From: Pseudomonas indica NBRC 103045
GTDB lineage: Bacteria; Pseudomonadota; Gammaproteobacteria; Pseudomonadales; Pseudomonadaceae
Assembly: GCF_002091635.1 (NCBI RefSeq)
Contig: NZ_BDAC01000005.1
Coordinates: 181,606-245,605 of the forward strand
DNA: 64,000 nt
Reading direction: 5' to 3'
Within the stretch, counting starts at the first letter, position 1, and every line of letters begins with the position of its first letter. The position numbers and the translations under genes are program-made. The notes beneath the pieces were generated by a model. The model did not search any database, was not told where the DNA came from, and saw only the letters and a list, made by a program, of their open reading frames with translations. Shown here in pieces: positions 33,087 through 45,430 of this stretch.

Positions 33087-34121
33087 CTAGTATTTTTGTC
33101 GGGAAAATGACAGCCGCTCGGAAACCGCGCCACCCGACGCTAGCCAGAGCTTCATTCCCAGCATCAGGCGTTTCTCGATCAGCTCGTAGCTGCACCAGCC
33201 GGCGATGAGAATCAGCGGCACACAGGCGGCCAGCACGGCGTAAGGGTCCAGGGCGAAGCGCTGGCTCAGATACCAGCCCAGGGACAGCACGATGACGTGC
33301 AACAGGTACACCGAGTAGGAGCAGTCGCCGAGCATCTTCAGCAACCCGCTCCTGCGGAAATACGGCTCCAGCGACAGGCAGGCCGCAACGATCACCGCAC
33401 TGGGCAGGCCCCAGTGCAACAGGCGCGGGTACGGCTGCAGATGCTGGATCGCCAGCAATGATGCGACGATCAGCGCAATGGGTATCCAGAACCCCTGGAC
33501 GATCCAGCCGCGCCGGTAGCACACGCCGATCATCAGGCCGAGGAGAAACTCGAAGACGATGCTGTTGCGGTAGAAATCGCTCACCCACTCCTGGCGCGCC
33601 AGCACCAGGCTCACAACGCCCAGCGACGCCGCCGTCAGCCAGGGCCGGAAGCGCTCGCTCACCAGCAATGAGAGGGCGAACAACAGGTAGAAGAACATTT
33701 CGTAGTTGAGCGTCCAGCCCACATAGAGTGTCGGAAACTCACCATAACCCGCCGGGTTCTCCGCCGGGATGAACAGCAGCGAGAGAAGGAAATGGCCAAG
33801 CTCGAATTTCTGCGTCGGCATGACCGGGTTGAAATACAGGATCAACCCGGCCGCCAGCAGCGAATACAGCCAATAGGCCGGAACGATGCGTAACAGGCGA
33901 TTGAGCAGGAAGCGGCCGGCGCCGATGTCCTTGCCCTGGGTCGAGAGATAGATGACCGTACCGCTGATGACGAAGAACAGGTCGACGCCCACCGCGCCTT
34001 TGTCCGAGAAGAAATCGCCAACCGGTCCATCCGACCGCAAATCGAAAAAAATCTGCATGAAATGATGAAAAACCACCAACCATGCTGCCAGTGCCCTGAG
34101 CGCTTGCAGCGACATCAACAT
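33087..34121 (-). CDS. Acyltransferase family 3 membrane protein
   Basis: A 344-residue integral membrane O-acyltransferase (OafA/NodX type) with about ten helices. The start is the ATG at 34121 behind GGAGAGGAGGG. The conserved early Arg-Ala and His pair are seen in [20 protein letters not shown], and [12 protein letters not shown] follows. Such enzymes O-acetylate surface polysaccharide or lipid. It lacks an SGNH domain. It lies downstream of cti on the same strand, with a hairpin between them. Confidence 0.9.
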   Translation of the reverse strand: MLMSLQALRALAAWLVVFHHFMQIFFDLRSDGPVGDFFSDKGAVGVDLFFVISGTVIYLSTQGKDIGAGRFLLNRLLRIVPAYWLYSLLAAGLILYFNPVMPTQKFELGHFLLSLLFIPAENPAGYGEFPTLYVGWTLNYEMFFYLLFALSLLVSERFRPWLTAASLGVVSLVLARQEWVSDFYRNSIVFEFLLGLMIGVCYRRGWIVQGFWIPIALIVASLLAIQHLQPYPRLLHWGLPSAVIVAACLSLEPYFRRSGLLKMLGDCSYSVYLLHVIVLSLGWYLSQRFALDPYAVLAACVPLILIAGWCSYELIEKRLMLGMKLWLASGGAVSERLSFSRQKY

Positions 34122-34259
34122 CCCGCGAATACCCTCCTCTCCTGACGCGCCGAGGCGCACCGCCGAAATTCGAGGACAGGCACCGACTACGCCGCTGCCG
34201 TCCCGTCACAGGGTCGGACCGCAGGGTGCGGGAAAAGATTCCCCGTTGGAGCGGGCATC

Positions 34260-34279
34260 GCGGGCCGCGCACGGCCCGC
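34260..34279 (-). terminator. Possible terminator after cti
   Basis: GCGGGCC-GCGCAC-GGCCCGC is a 7-bp GC stem 18 bp beyond the cti stop, read on the minus strand. There is no clear U-tract, so it may only be a pause or mRNA-end hairpin. Confidence 0.35.
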
Positions 34280-34297
34280 ATCGGATGGGAGCTGACG

Positions 34298-36577
34298 CTA
34301 CAGATTCATGTAGCGGTTCATGTCCAGCTCGCCGTACTCCACCGGCTCGGTTTCCTGGATGTAGCGCGACAGGTCATGGAAGTAACGCCAGAACTCCGGA
34401 TGTGTCCGGCGAACGCCCCAGTGCTCGACCACCTTGTCGAAGGCCGCGGCATCCTTGGCCTGCTCCAGCGCCGCGACGAAGCCTCCGACCTCACTCGCCT
34501 TGAGGTTGAACATGAAGTTGGGATAACTGCTCAGCACCCCGGGATAGATCGTCAGGGTGTCCAAGGTCGGCTGGTAGCGCAGCGATTCGCCGAGCATGAA
34601 CGCCACATTGCTGTGGGCGCGATTGCGCAGCACGCTGTAGATCTCGCGCGAGCCGTCCGGTAGCTCGACGCGCAACAGCGTCGCCTCCGGCAGCATGCCG
34701 ATCACCGGCAATCCAGCGGCGGGTCGGCTGGCCAGGCGGCTGAGAGTCTGATCGATATCCTGGCGGGCCGAATCGACCCCCGCGCGGTAGCAATGCGCCG
34801 TGCGGCAGCGGTTGATCGGATCGGGGCGTGCATTGAGATCGGCATAGCGCTGCAGCAGGGCCTCGGCGAACGCGCGCTTCGGGTCGTTGCCGGCGAGTTG
34901 CAGGCCGGTCGGTGTGTGCTTGTCGATGGGCTGGTAATCCAGCCATTGCTTCAGCTTGCCACTGCGCTGGTACCAGTCGTCCAGCATCGCGGTGCGCGCA
35001 TCCGGCGGCAGCAGACGCAGGAAGTTCTGCTCGGCGCCATTGCGGATCAGGTCGAAATACAGCCGGGTTTGCGCCTGGTGGGAGACGTTGCCGTATACAT
35101 CGAAATTGACCACCAACTGGTAATAGGTGCGTTCCAGCAGCGGATAGTCCATCCACCAGAGCGTCTGAGGTATCTCGCCGAGCAGCCCCTTGCGCACGGA
35201 AGCGCTGTCGTACTGGCGGAAGATCGACAGCAGCGCGTTGTCGTTGCCGGCCCAGATATGCGACCAGCTCGGCGCGGGGGCTTTCGCATAGGCATCCTGG
35301 CGCAGGTCTTCATACTGGTTGCGTTTGTCGCGATACGCCCGCCACAGCCCGAGCATGCTGCCCAGATCGTCGATCTGCCCCGGCAGTGCCAGTAACGGCG
35401 TGGTCTTTTCGCGATAGGCGGCGTTGGTGATATAGAGGTCGTGTTCGGGCGCCTGGAAGAAGGTCCAGAAGTTGTCGCGGATCACATCCGTCGCGATCTG
35501 GCCGCGACACACCGGCCCTCGGATGAAGGTGCGCACGAAATACTCGGCGTTATCCAGCATGAACTGGTAACGCGCCTGGGCCGGAATCGCCGCGAAGGTC
35601 TCGAATGGATTGGCGCGCCGCTGCGGCCCGTAGCCCGGCAACGCCTCTACCTGCCAGTCACTCTGGAAGAACAGCTCGCGCACCCGCGCCAGCTTCTTCT
35701 CGCTGAGGGGATAGGTGATGTGCGTCTTATGCACGATCACCCCCTGGATCGGCCACAGGCGGTAATGGAAATCGATGCCGGGATCGTCGTTCGGTCGCCG
35801 CGTGGCAATCGGATCGATCGGCTGGCCGCTCGGCGTACGCGAACGTACCACTTGGAAGAAGTGCCCCGCCTCGCCGCCCTCGAAATACAGATGGGCCAGG
35901 AACAGGTGCTCATAGAGCCAGCGGGAAACCAGCTCCTCGCGCGCGCCCGGCGCATTCAGCAACGACTCCCAGAGAGCGACCTGCCGGGCCTCCGCCGCAC
36001 CGGGCTGCCACGCCTGCTCATCGACCGGAGCGCCCTGCGCCAGCCAATCCTGCAGGGTGCGGTATTCCTTCTCGCTCAGGCCGGTTACCGCGAACGGCAT
36101 ACCAACCCGTGGATTCTTATTGGCGAACTGCTCGAACTCACCCGGCAACGGGCACTGGTTTTCCCGGGAGATGCCAATCGCCAGGTCATCCGGCAGCTTG
36201 GCATTGGCCTCGAACGGTACCTCGTGCCCCAACTCCAACATTCGCGCCATCAAGGCGGCCTGGCCATCCTTCGGCTGCAATACCGAATGAAAACCCCGAT
36301 TCCGCCAGGCGTCCGCTCCATGGGCATCGAGGAACAGCCGGGTCGTTTCCTGCGCCTTGGTCCGGGTTCCGTCGTAGACCGGCTGCTTATTCGCCCCACG
36401 GCTCACCCCTTCGGCGCTACCGAGGTTAAGCTGGCACGGTGAGTCGTAGCAGGCATGGCAGGCCACGCACTTGGCGGTGAAGATCGGCTGGACGTTGCGG
36501 GTGTAGGAAATCGGCTCGGCCTGGGCAGCGCCGTAGATGAACAGAAAGAAAGCGCTGGCGAGCGCGCGGTACGGCAT
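34298..36577 (-). CDS. cti: Fatty acid cis/trans isomerase (Cti)
   Basis: A 759-residue periplasmic haem enzyme that converts cis to trans unsaturated membrane fatty acids without double-bond loss, stiffening the membrane under solvent or heat stress. The N-terminus MPYRALASAFFLFIYGAAQA is a signal peptide, followed by the CxxCH haem c site in KCVACHACYDSPCQ near residue 37. The long body carries family stretches such as RNRGFHSVLQPKDGQ and GPVCRGQIATDVIRDNFWTF. Length matches Pseudomonas Cti (~766). Adjacent to metH, divergently transcribed, as I recall from other Pseudomonas. Confidence 0.94.
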   Translation of the reverse strand: MPYRALASAFFLFIYGAAQAEPISYTRNVQPIFTAKCVACHACYDSPCQLNLGSAEGVSRGANKQPVYDGTRTKAQETTRLFLDAHGADAWRNRGFHSVLQPKDGQAALMARMLELGHEVPFEANAKLPDDLAIGISRENQCPLPGEFEQFANKNPRVGMPFAVTGLSEKEYRTLQDWLAQGAPVDEQAWQPGAAEARQVALWESLLNAPGAREELVSRWLYEHLFLAHLYFEGGEAGHFFQVVRSRTPSGQPIDPIATRRPNDDPGIDFHYRLWPIQGVIVHKTHITYPLSEKKLARVRELFFQSDWQVEALPGYGPQRRANPFETFAAIPAQARYQFMLDNAEYFVRTFIRGPVCRGQIATDVIRDNFWTFFQAPEHDLYITNAAYREKTTPLLALPGQIDDLGSMLGLWRAYRDKRNQYEDLRQDAYAKAPAPSWSHIWAGNDNALLSIFRQYDSASVRKGLLGEIPQTLWWMDYPLLERTYYQLVVNFDVYGNVSHQAQTRLYFDLIRNGAEQNFLRLLPPDARTAMLDDWYQRSGKLKQWLDYQPIDKHTPTGLQLAGNDPKRAFAEALLQRYADLNARPDPINRCRTAHCYRAGVDSARQDIDQTLSRLASRPAAGLPVIGMLPEATLLRVELPDGSREIYSVLRNRAHSNVAFMLGESLRYQPTLDTLTIYPGVLSSYPNFMFNLKASEVGGFVAALEQAKDAAAFDKVVEHWGVRRTHPEFWRYFHDLSRYIQETEPVEYGELDMNRYMNL

Positions 36578-36737
36578 GACAGAGGTCCTTGGCGCGGTTG
36601 AGCGGCGATTCTAGCTTGGCGTGCCGGCAAAGCGATCCAACTTGAGCATAATTCATGCAAAAGTGTGGTCCGCTCCGAAACCACGCAGGTTTGCTATCAT
36701 CCCCGACCTCGTTTTCCGGCATTCCCAGGTAGTCCCC

Positions 36738-40430
<3,693 letters not shown>

Positions 40431-40441
40431 TGATGAGACCC

Positions 40442-40460
40442 ACGGGCCTTCGAGGCCCGT
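40442..40460 (+). terminator. Terminator after metH
   Basis: ACGGGCCT-TCG-AGGCCCGT followed by CTCTTTTC lies 12 bp after the metH stop. The stem is 8 bp and perfect. Confidence 0.85.
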
Positions 40461-40552
40461 CTCTTTTCGCGCCTGTCTAATCGCGAAGTTAACTCGTTGC
40501 GATGACCATCCAGAGCATTCAAGCCGAAGCCTCAATCACCTGCGTTGTCCTG

Positions 40553-40840
40553 CTATTGCTTGAACCCAGGGAGACCGTTAGCCTGCCGCCACTCCTTGAC
40601 AGCCTGGAGCACAGCTTCCGGAGAGTCTTTAACTCCATAACGAGTTGGATGAGAAAGCAGCCCATAGCCTGCTGGGTGTCCTGCTATTACCCCAAAATGC
40701 AAGGCCAAGCTATCAAGGTAACCCTCTAGCTCTACCCCTTCCAAATCATTGGTTTCTTCAAAAAATTCTTTGATGAAGAGCAGAAACTCTTGTTCTGTGA
40801 AATCTTCAAATCGCTGTTTCTCCAGAAAATCCATCTTCAT
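40553..40840 (-). CDS. Colicin/pyocin DNase immunity protein (Im9-like)
   Basis: A 95-residue protein of the Colicin_Pyocin family that should bind and block the adjacent HNH DNase. Helical segments FEDFTEQEFLLFIKEFFEE and the ending KEWRQANGLPGFKQ match Im2/7/8/9. In Im9 the HP is followed by the binding hotspot Asp51, Tyr54, Tyr55; here the aligned residues are Gly60, Ser63 and His64 (HPAGYGLLSHP). The base composition is visibly more AT-rich than its neighbours. The ATG overlaps the nuclease stop by one base (TAATG), so translation is coupled. Confidence 0.9.
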   Translation of the reverse strand: MKMDFLEKQRFEDFTEQEFLLFIKEFFEETNDLEGVELEGYLDSLALHFGVIAGHPAGYGLLSHPTRYGVKDSPEAVLQAVKEWRQANGLPGFKQ

Positions 40841-42156
40841 TACCCTTTTTGATGAAGCTCAATGTGGTTTCTTGGCGTATTCACGCGCAGGTTATCCAAG
40901 TCATATACGGGGCCGCCCTGGGCAACAGGATCGACATGATGCAACTCAAAGCTGATTCTTCCACCTACCGCTTCTTCCGGTATGACAAATGGAGAAGAAC
41001 CGCCTCTCATTCTACGTCTGTTGACATTGCTGAACTGGCTGGACAATTCGAAATCATCCGCTACAGCCCTCCAAAACTCAGCCCTGAACGCATCGAAGCT
41101 GGCAAACGCCTTTCCCCTGAGCCTATCCGCAATCTGCGCCGGAATCGGTGCCCCAAGCTCCCGGCTGGCCTGTTCCAGCCATATTCCCGTAACCACTTCC
41201 CCCTGTCCCGTGACCACGCCAGGATCAAGCCGGACGTTCATCACGACGTAGAGCGGCGGCACACCACTGTCAGCCGGGAACACTACGATGGCGTCCCGGT
41301 AATCATCCGGTAGCACGGGGTTAACGAAGGTTTCTCCGGCCTTTTCTTCCGAGGGGAATACCAAGATGGCCGGCGTGTTCGGGGCTTGCTCCAGGGTGGG
41401 AATACGCCCCTTGTCGCTGGGGTCTGTCGCGGGTGTCCAGATCAGCCCTATACCGCCGACATCCGCCACCATCCGGTCGCCTTGGGGCTGGAATTGCACA
41501 ACAGGAACCTGTTCCCATTGCCCTAGGCGCTCGGTGTTGAACGCATAGCCCCGGAGCTTGCCGTCTGGCTGTTGTTCGATGTGCAACCTAACCCGTGTCC
41601 GGGCCGTGGCCATGCCTCTGAGTTCGTCTTCGGTGTAGAGCGCGCTATCGCCGGTCCTGGTTGACCACACAAGTGTCACAAGCCCTATCAGGAGCCCACC
41701 CGCAACCCCCGTCGTGATGCCTGGGACAAGCCCTCCACCCGCTTCCCCTACGGCTGCTCCAGCGATAGCCAGCCCACCCAATGCCTTGGGCAAATCGGGA
41801 GCATTGATCCTCTCGAGCGGGAGGTTCCCAGAGTCATCCCGTTCCTTGGCCCCCAGCACGGCAACCTCGCCATAGTCCCGCAGAAGATCAACGTACAGCC
41901 GCCCCTGACGGCTTATCTGGCCATCCGGCAGGTCGCAGTGTTTGACGAAGGAGCAGACGCGCCGGACGGGCTCGGGCGGAGGCGGTGGATCGGGACGGAT
42001 GAGTTCGCGAGGCGGTTGCTTGTCGAACTCCCAGCCGTCGAGAGGCGGCTGTGGAAGAGTGGGTTCCTGGGGTGTTCGCCAGGTTTTCGGTGGGTCGTTT
42101 TTCAGTGCCGGTCGGCAAACGCTGGGCATCGGCCCAGGTCCTTGATCACGTGCCAT
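40840..42156 (-). CDS. S-type pyocin-like HNH DNase toxin without receptor-binding domain
   Basis: A 438-residue toxin. Residues 1-65 are Pro-rich; ~125-164 are a Gly/Ala-rich hydrophobic stretch (two possible membrane helices); ~185-345 resemble the Pyocin_S translocation domain (TRVRLHIEQQPDGKLRGYAF, AIVVFPADSGVPPLYVV). Residues 305-438 align with the colicin E9 DNase at a constant offset of 304, keeping all catalytic positions: Arg400, Glu404, His406, His407, Asn422, His431 and His435. S-type pyocins are about 620-780 residues and start with a receptor-binding domain; that is missing here. No lysis gene or SOS P-box is seen. Delivery by a type VI or other contact system is an inference. 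Confidence 0.85.
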   Translation of the reverse strand: MARDQGPGPMPSVCRPALKNDPPKTWRTPQEPTLPQPPLDGWEFDKQPPRELIRPDPPPPPEPVRRVCSFVKHCDLPDGQISRQGRLYVDLLRDYGEVAVLGAKERDDSGNLPLERINAPDLPKALGGLAIAGAAVGEAGGGLVPGITTGVAGGLLIGLVTLVWSTRTGDSALYTEDELRGMATARTRVRLHIEQQPDGKLRGYAFNTERLGQWEQVPVVQFQPQGDRMVADVGGIGLIWTPATDPSDKGRIPTLEQAPNTPAILVFPSEEKAGETFVNPVLPDDYRDAIVVFPADSGVPPLYVVMNVRLDPGVVTGQGEVVTGIWLEQASRELGAPIPAQIADRLRGKAFASFDAFRAEFWRAVADDFELSSQFSNVNRRRMRGGSSPFVIPEEAVGGRISFELHHVDPVAQGGPVYDLDNLRVNTPRNHIELHQKG

Positions 42157-42335
42157 GGTGTTCTCCCTGTCGGTGGGACGGGAGGCACCCTACGCAGCAT
42201 GGCGGGTCCGCTGCTATGCGGCGCATCTCAACACGACAATCTCTCCAGCGACCACAAGAGAGGTTCGTCTATAACGTGAAGCGTCGGGCGAATCCAAACC
42301 ATCCCTGGCCATGAATCCGCTCACACTCAGCAGCC

Positions 42336-42557
42336 CTAAACCTCCCTCCCCACCTCCGCCAGTGCCGCCTGCACCAAGGGATGCAGGGAGGCGCCGCCAT
42401 GTTCTACCTGCCAGGCCATGAGTTCGATGCGCATGGCGGGAGTCCAAAAGCTTTGCAGGTGTTGGCGCACGCCATGCACAGCTTCTGCGTTGTCCGGCTC
42501 GGAGTCGAAGAACTGGGCGATCTGGTTGGCCATTTTGATCAGGTTTTCGCTGCTCAT
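42336..42557 (-). CDS. fdsD: NAD-dependent formate dehydrogenase delta subunit
   Basis: A 73-residue small subunit (FdsD) that stabilises soluble Mo formate dehydrogenase. It begins MSSENLIKMANQIAQFFDSE and ends QAALAEVGREV, typical of the family. The ATG overlaps the fdsA stop (ATGA). It is the last gene of the operon; 179 bp separate it from the pyocin-type nuclease start, which holds nothing recognisable. Confidence 0.9.
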   Translation of the reverse strand: MSSENLIKMANQIAQFFDSEPDNAEAVHGVRQHLQSFWTPAMRIELMAWQVEHGGASLHPLVQAALAEVGREV

Positions 42558-45430
42558 CTACGTACCTCTGCTTTCTCGGCGCGGCGGCGCTCGTTGAGCA
42601 GGCGCCGTTGTTCGTCGCTGAACGCCTGGTAGCGTTTTTGCCATTCGGAAGGTTGGTAGACCCGCGAGACTTCCACCGCCGTGACCTTGTATTCCGGGCA
42701 GTTGGTGGCCCAGTCGGAGTTGTCCGTGGTGATCACGTTGGCCCCCGATTCGGGGAAGTGGAAGGTGGTGTAGACCACGCCCGGTGCCACCCGCTCGCTG
42801 ACCTTGGCGCGCAGCACAGTCTGCCCGGCGCGGCTGCCGACGCCGACCCAGTCGCCATCGGCGATGCCGCGGCTCTCGGCATCGGTCGGGTGGATTTCCA
42901 GGCGGTCTTCCCCGTGCCAAGCGACGTTGTCGGTACGCCGGGTCTGGGCGCCGACGTTGTACTGGCTGAGGATGCGGCCGGTGGTCAACAGCAGCGGGTA
43001 GCGGCTATTGACCTTCTCCTCGGTGGGCACGTAGCCGGTGAGCATGAAGCGCCCCTTGCCACGCACGAACTCCTCGATGTGCATGGTCGGCGTGCCGTCC
43101 GGCGCGGAGTCGTTGCAGGGCCATTGCAGGCTGCCGTGGCGGTCCAGTTCGGCGTAGCTGACGCGGGTGAAGGTCGGGGTCAAACGGGCAATCTCGTCCA
43201 TGATCTCGGACGGGTGCTTGTAGTCCATCTTGTAGCCCAGGGCATTGGCCAGGAGCTGGGTCGCTTCCCAGTCGGCCTTGCCGCCCAGCGGCTCCATCAC
43301 TTTGCGCACGCGGGAAATGCGCCGCTCGGCGTTGGTGAAGGTGCCGTCCTTTTCCAGGAAGGAGCTGCCCGGCAGGAACACATGGGCGAACTTGGCGGTT
43401 TCGTTGAGGAAGATGTCCTGCACCACTACGCACTCCATTGCCGACAGCGCGGCAGTGACGTGCTGGGTGTTGGGGTCGCTCTGGGCGATGTCCTCGCCCT
43501 GGCAGTACAGCGCCTTGAAGCTACCGCCCAAGGCTGCCTCGAACATATTGGGGATACGCAGGCCGGGATCGGGCTGCAGGGTCACGCCCCAGGCCTGCTC
43601 GAACTGGGCGCGCACCGCCTCGTTGGAGACGTGGCGGTAGCCCGGCAGCTCATGGGGGAAGGAGCCCATGTCGCAGGAGCCTTGCACGTTGTTCTGCCCA
43701 CGCAGCGGGTTCACCCCTACCCCTTCGCGGCCGATGTTGCCGGTGGCCATGGCGAGGTTGGCGATACCCATCACCGCGGTGCTGCCCTGGCTGTGCTCGG
43801 TCACACCGAGGCCATAGTAGATCGCCGCGTTGCCGCCGGTGGCATACAGACGCGCAGCGGCGCGGATCTGCGCAGCGGGCACGCCGCAGACCGGACCGAG
43901 GATTTCCGGGGAGTTCTCCGACTTGCTGACGAAGTCGCGCCAGCGGGCGAAATCCGCCGCTTCGCAACGAGCATCGACGAAGTCCTGATTGATCAGCCCT
44001 TCGGTGACGATCACATGGGCCAAGGCATTGAGCATGGCCACATTGGTGCCAGGGCGCAGCGCCAGATGCAGCTCGGCGCGGGCGTGGGGAGAATCCACCA
44101 GGTCAATGCGGCGCGGGTCGATGACGATCAGCCGCGCACCCTCGCGCAGGCGGCGCTTGAGCTGGGAGCCGAAGACGGGATGGGCGTCTGTGGGGTTGGC
44201 GCCGATCACCAGGATCACATCGGCCTGCATGATCGAATCGAAGCTCTGGGTGCCGGCCGACTCGCCCAAGGTCTGCTTGAGACCGTAGCCGGTGGGCGAA
44301 TGGCAAACCCGCGCGCAGGTGTCGACGTTGTTGTTACCGAAGCCCGCGCGTACCAGCTTCTGGACCAAATAGGCTTCTTCGTTGGTGCAACGGCTGGAAG
44401 TGATGCCACCGATGGAATCGCGCCCGTACTTGAGCTGGATGCGGCGGAATTCGCTGGCCGCGTAGCTCACCGCCTCGTCCCAGCTGACTTCCTGCCAGGG
44501 GTCGTCGATGTGCTTGCGGATCATCGGCTTGGTGATGCGGTCCGGGTGAGTGGCATAGCCCCAGGCGAAACGGCCCTTGACACAAGCGTGGCCATGGTTG
44601 GCCCGACCGTTCTTGTCCGGCACCATGCGTACCAGTTGGTCGCCCTTCACCTCGGCGCGGAAGGAACAGCCCACGCCGCAGTAGGCGCAGGTGGTGATGA
44701 TACTGCGCTCCGGCTGGCCCTTCTCCACCACGCTCTTTTCCATCAGCGTGGCGGTCGGGCAAGCCTGCACGCAGGCGCCGCAGGACACGCATTCGGAGTC
44801 GAGGAAGTTCTCGCCACCGGCCGCTGCCACGCGGGATTCGAAGCCGCGACCGCTGATGGTCAGGGCGAAGGTGCCCTGGGTTTCCTCGCAGGCGCGCACG
44901 CAGCGGTTGCAGACGATGCACTTGCTCGGGTCGTAGTCGAAATAGGGATTGGAGACATCCTTGGCCTCCTCCAGGTGGTTGGCGCCGTCATAGCCGTAAC
45001 GCACTTCGCGCAGGCCCACCTGCCCCGCCACCGTCTGCAGTTCGCAGTTGCCGTTCGCCGAGCAGGTCAGGCAATCCAGCGGGTGGTCGGAGATGTACAG
45101 CTCCATCACGTTGCGCCGCAAGGTGGCGAGCTTGGAGGTCTGGGTGCGCACCACCATGCCCTCGCTCACCGGTGTAGTGCAGGAGGCCGGATAGCCGCGC
45201 ATGCCGTCGATTTCCACCAGGCACATGCGACAGGAGCCGAATGCCTCCAGGCTCTCGGTGGCGCAGAGTTTGGGGATGGTGGTACCCAGCAGCGCGGCGG
45301 CGCGCATCACCGAGGTGCCCGCGGGCACGCTGATTTCGCGGCCATCGATGGTCAGGCTGACCTGCACCTCGCTTTCGCGGGCCGGGGTGCCGAGGTCGAT
45401 ATCGCTGGCGGGGTCGAAGATGTTGATCAT
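42554..45430 (-). CDS. fdsA: NAD-dependent formate dehydrogenase alpha subunit (Mo-bis-MGD)
   Basis: A 958-residue catalytic subunit oxidising formate to CO2. The N-terminus has a 2Fe-2S plant-type domain, a His-ligated 4Fe-4S site (HPLDCLTCSANGNCELQ), and two ferredoxin-like clusters (CIVCNRCVRACEE; CVSCGACVQACPT). The molybdopterin part begins CAYCGVGCSF, and the metal-ligating residue is Cys (not Sec) in ARVCHSPTGYGL. Architecture matches FdsA of Cupriavidus. It overlaps fdsB by 4 bp and fdsD by 4 bp. Confidence 0.96.
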   Translation of the reverse strand: MINIFDPASDIDLGTPARESEVQVSLTIDGREISVPAGTSVMRAAALLGTTIPKLCATESLEAFGSCRMCLVEIDGMRGYPASCTTPVSEGMVVRTQTSKLATLRRNVMELYISDHPLDCLTCSANGNCELQTVAGQVGLREVRYGYDGANHLEEAKDVSNPYFDYDPSKCIVCNRCVRACEETQGTFALTISGRGFESRVAAAGGENFLDSECVSCGACVQACPTATLMEKSVVEKGQPERSIITTCAYCGVGCSFRAEVKGDQLVRMVPDKNGRANHGHACVKGRFAWGYATHPDRITKPMIRKHIDDPWQEVSWDEAVSYAASEFRRIQLKYGRDSIGGITSSRCTNEEAYLVQKLVRAGFGNNNVDTCARVCHSPTGYGLKQTLGESAGTQSFDSIMQADVILVIGANPTDAHPVFGSQLKRRLREGARLIVIDPRRIDLVDSPHARAELHLALRPGTNVAMLNALAHVIVTEGLINQDFVDARCEAADFARWRDFVSKSENSPEILGPVCGVPAAQIRAAARLYATGGNAAIYYGLGVTEHSQGSTAVMGIANLAMATGNIGREGVGVNPLRGQNNVQGSCDMGSFPHELPGYRHVSNEAVRAQFEQAWGVTLQPDPGLRIPNMFEAALGGSFKALYCQGEDIAQSDPNTQHVTAALSAMECVVVQDIFLNETAKFAHVFLPGSSFLEKDGTFTNAERRISRVRKVMEPLGGKADWEATQLLANALGYKMDYKHPSEIMDEIARLTPTFTRVSYAELDRHGSLQWPCNDSAPDGTPTMHIEEFVRGKGRFMLTGYVPTEEKVNSRYPLLLTTGRILSQYNVGAQTRRTDNVAWHGEDRLEIHPTDAESRGIADGDWVGVGSRAGQTVLRAKVSERVAPGVVYTTFHFPESGANVITTDNSDWATNCPEYKVTAVEVSRVYQPSEWQKRYQAFSDEQRRLLNERRRAEKAEVRR

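Noticed and set aside
42157..42335. SOS or P-box control upstream of the pyocin-type nuclease
   Set aside because: I looked for CTGT-N8-ACAG and repeated P-box-like elements in the 179 bp upstream and saw none.
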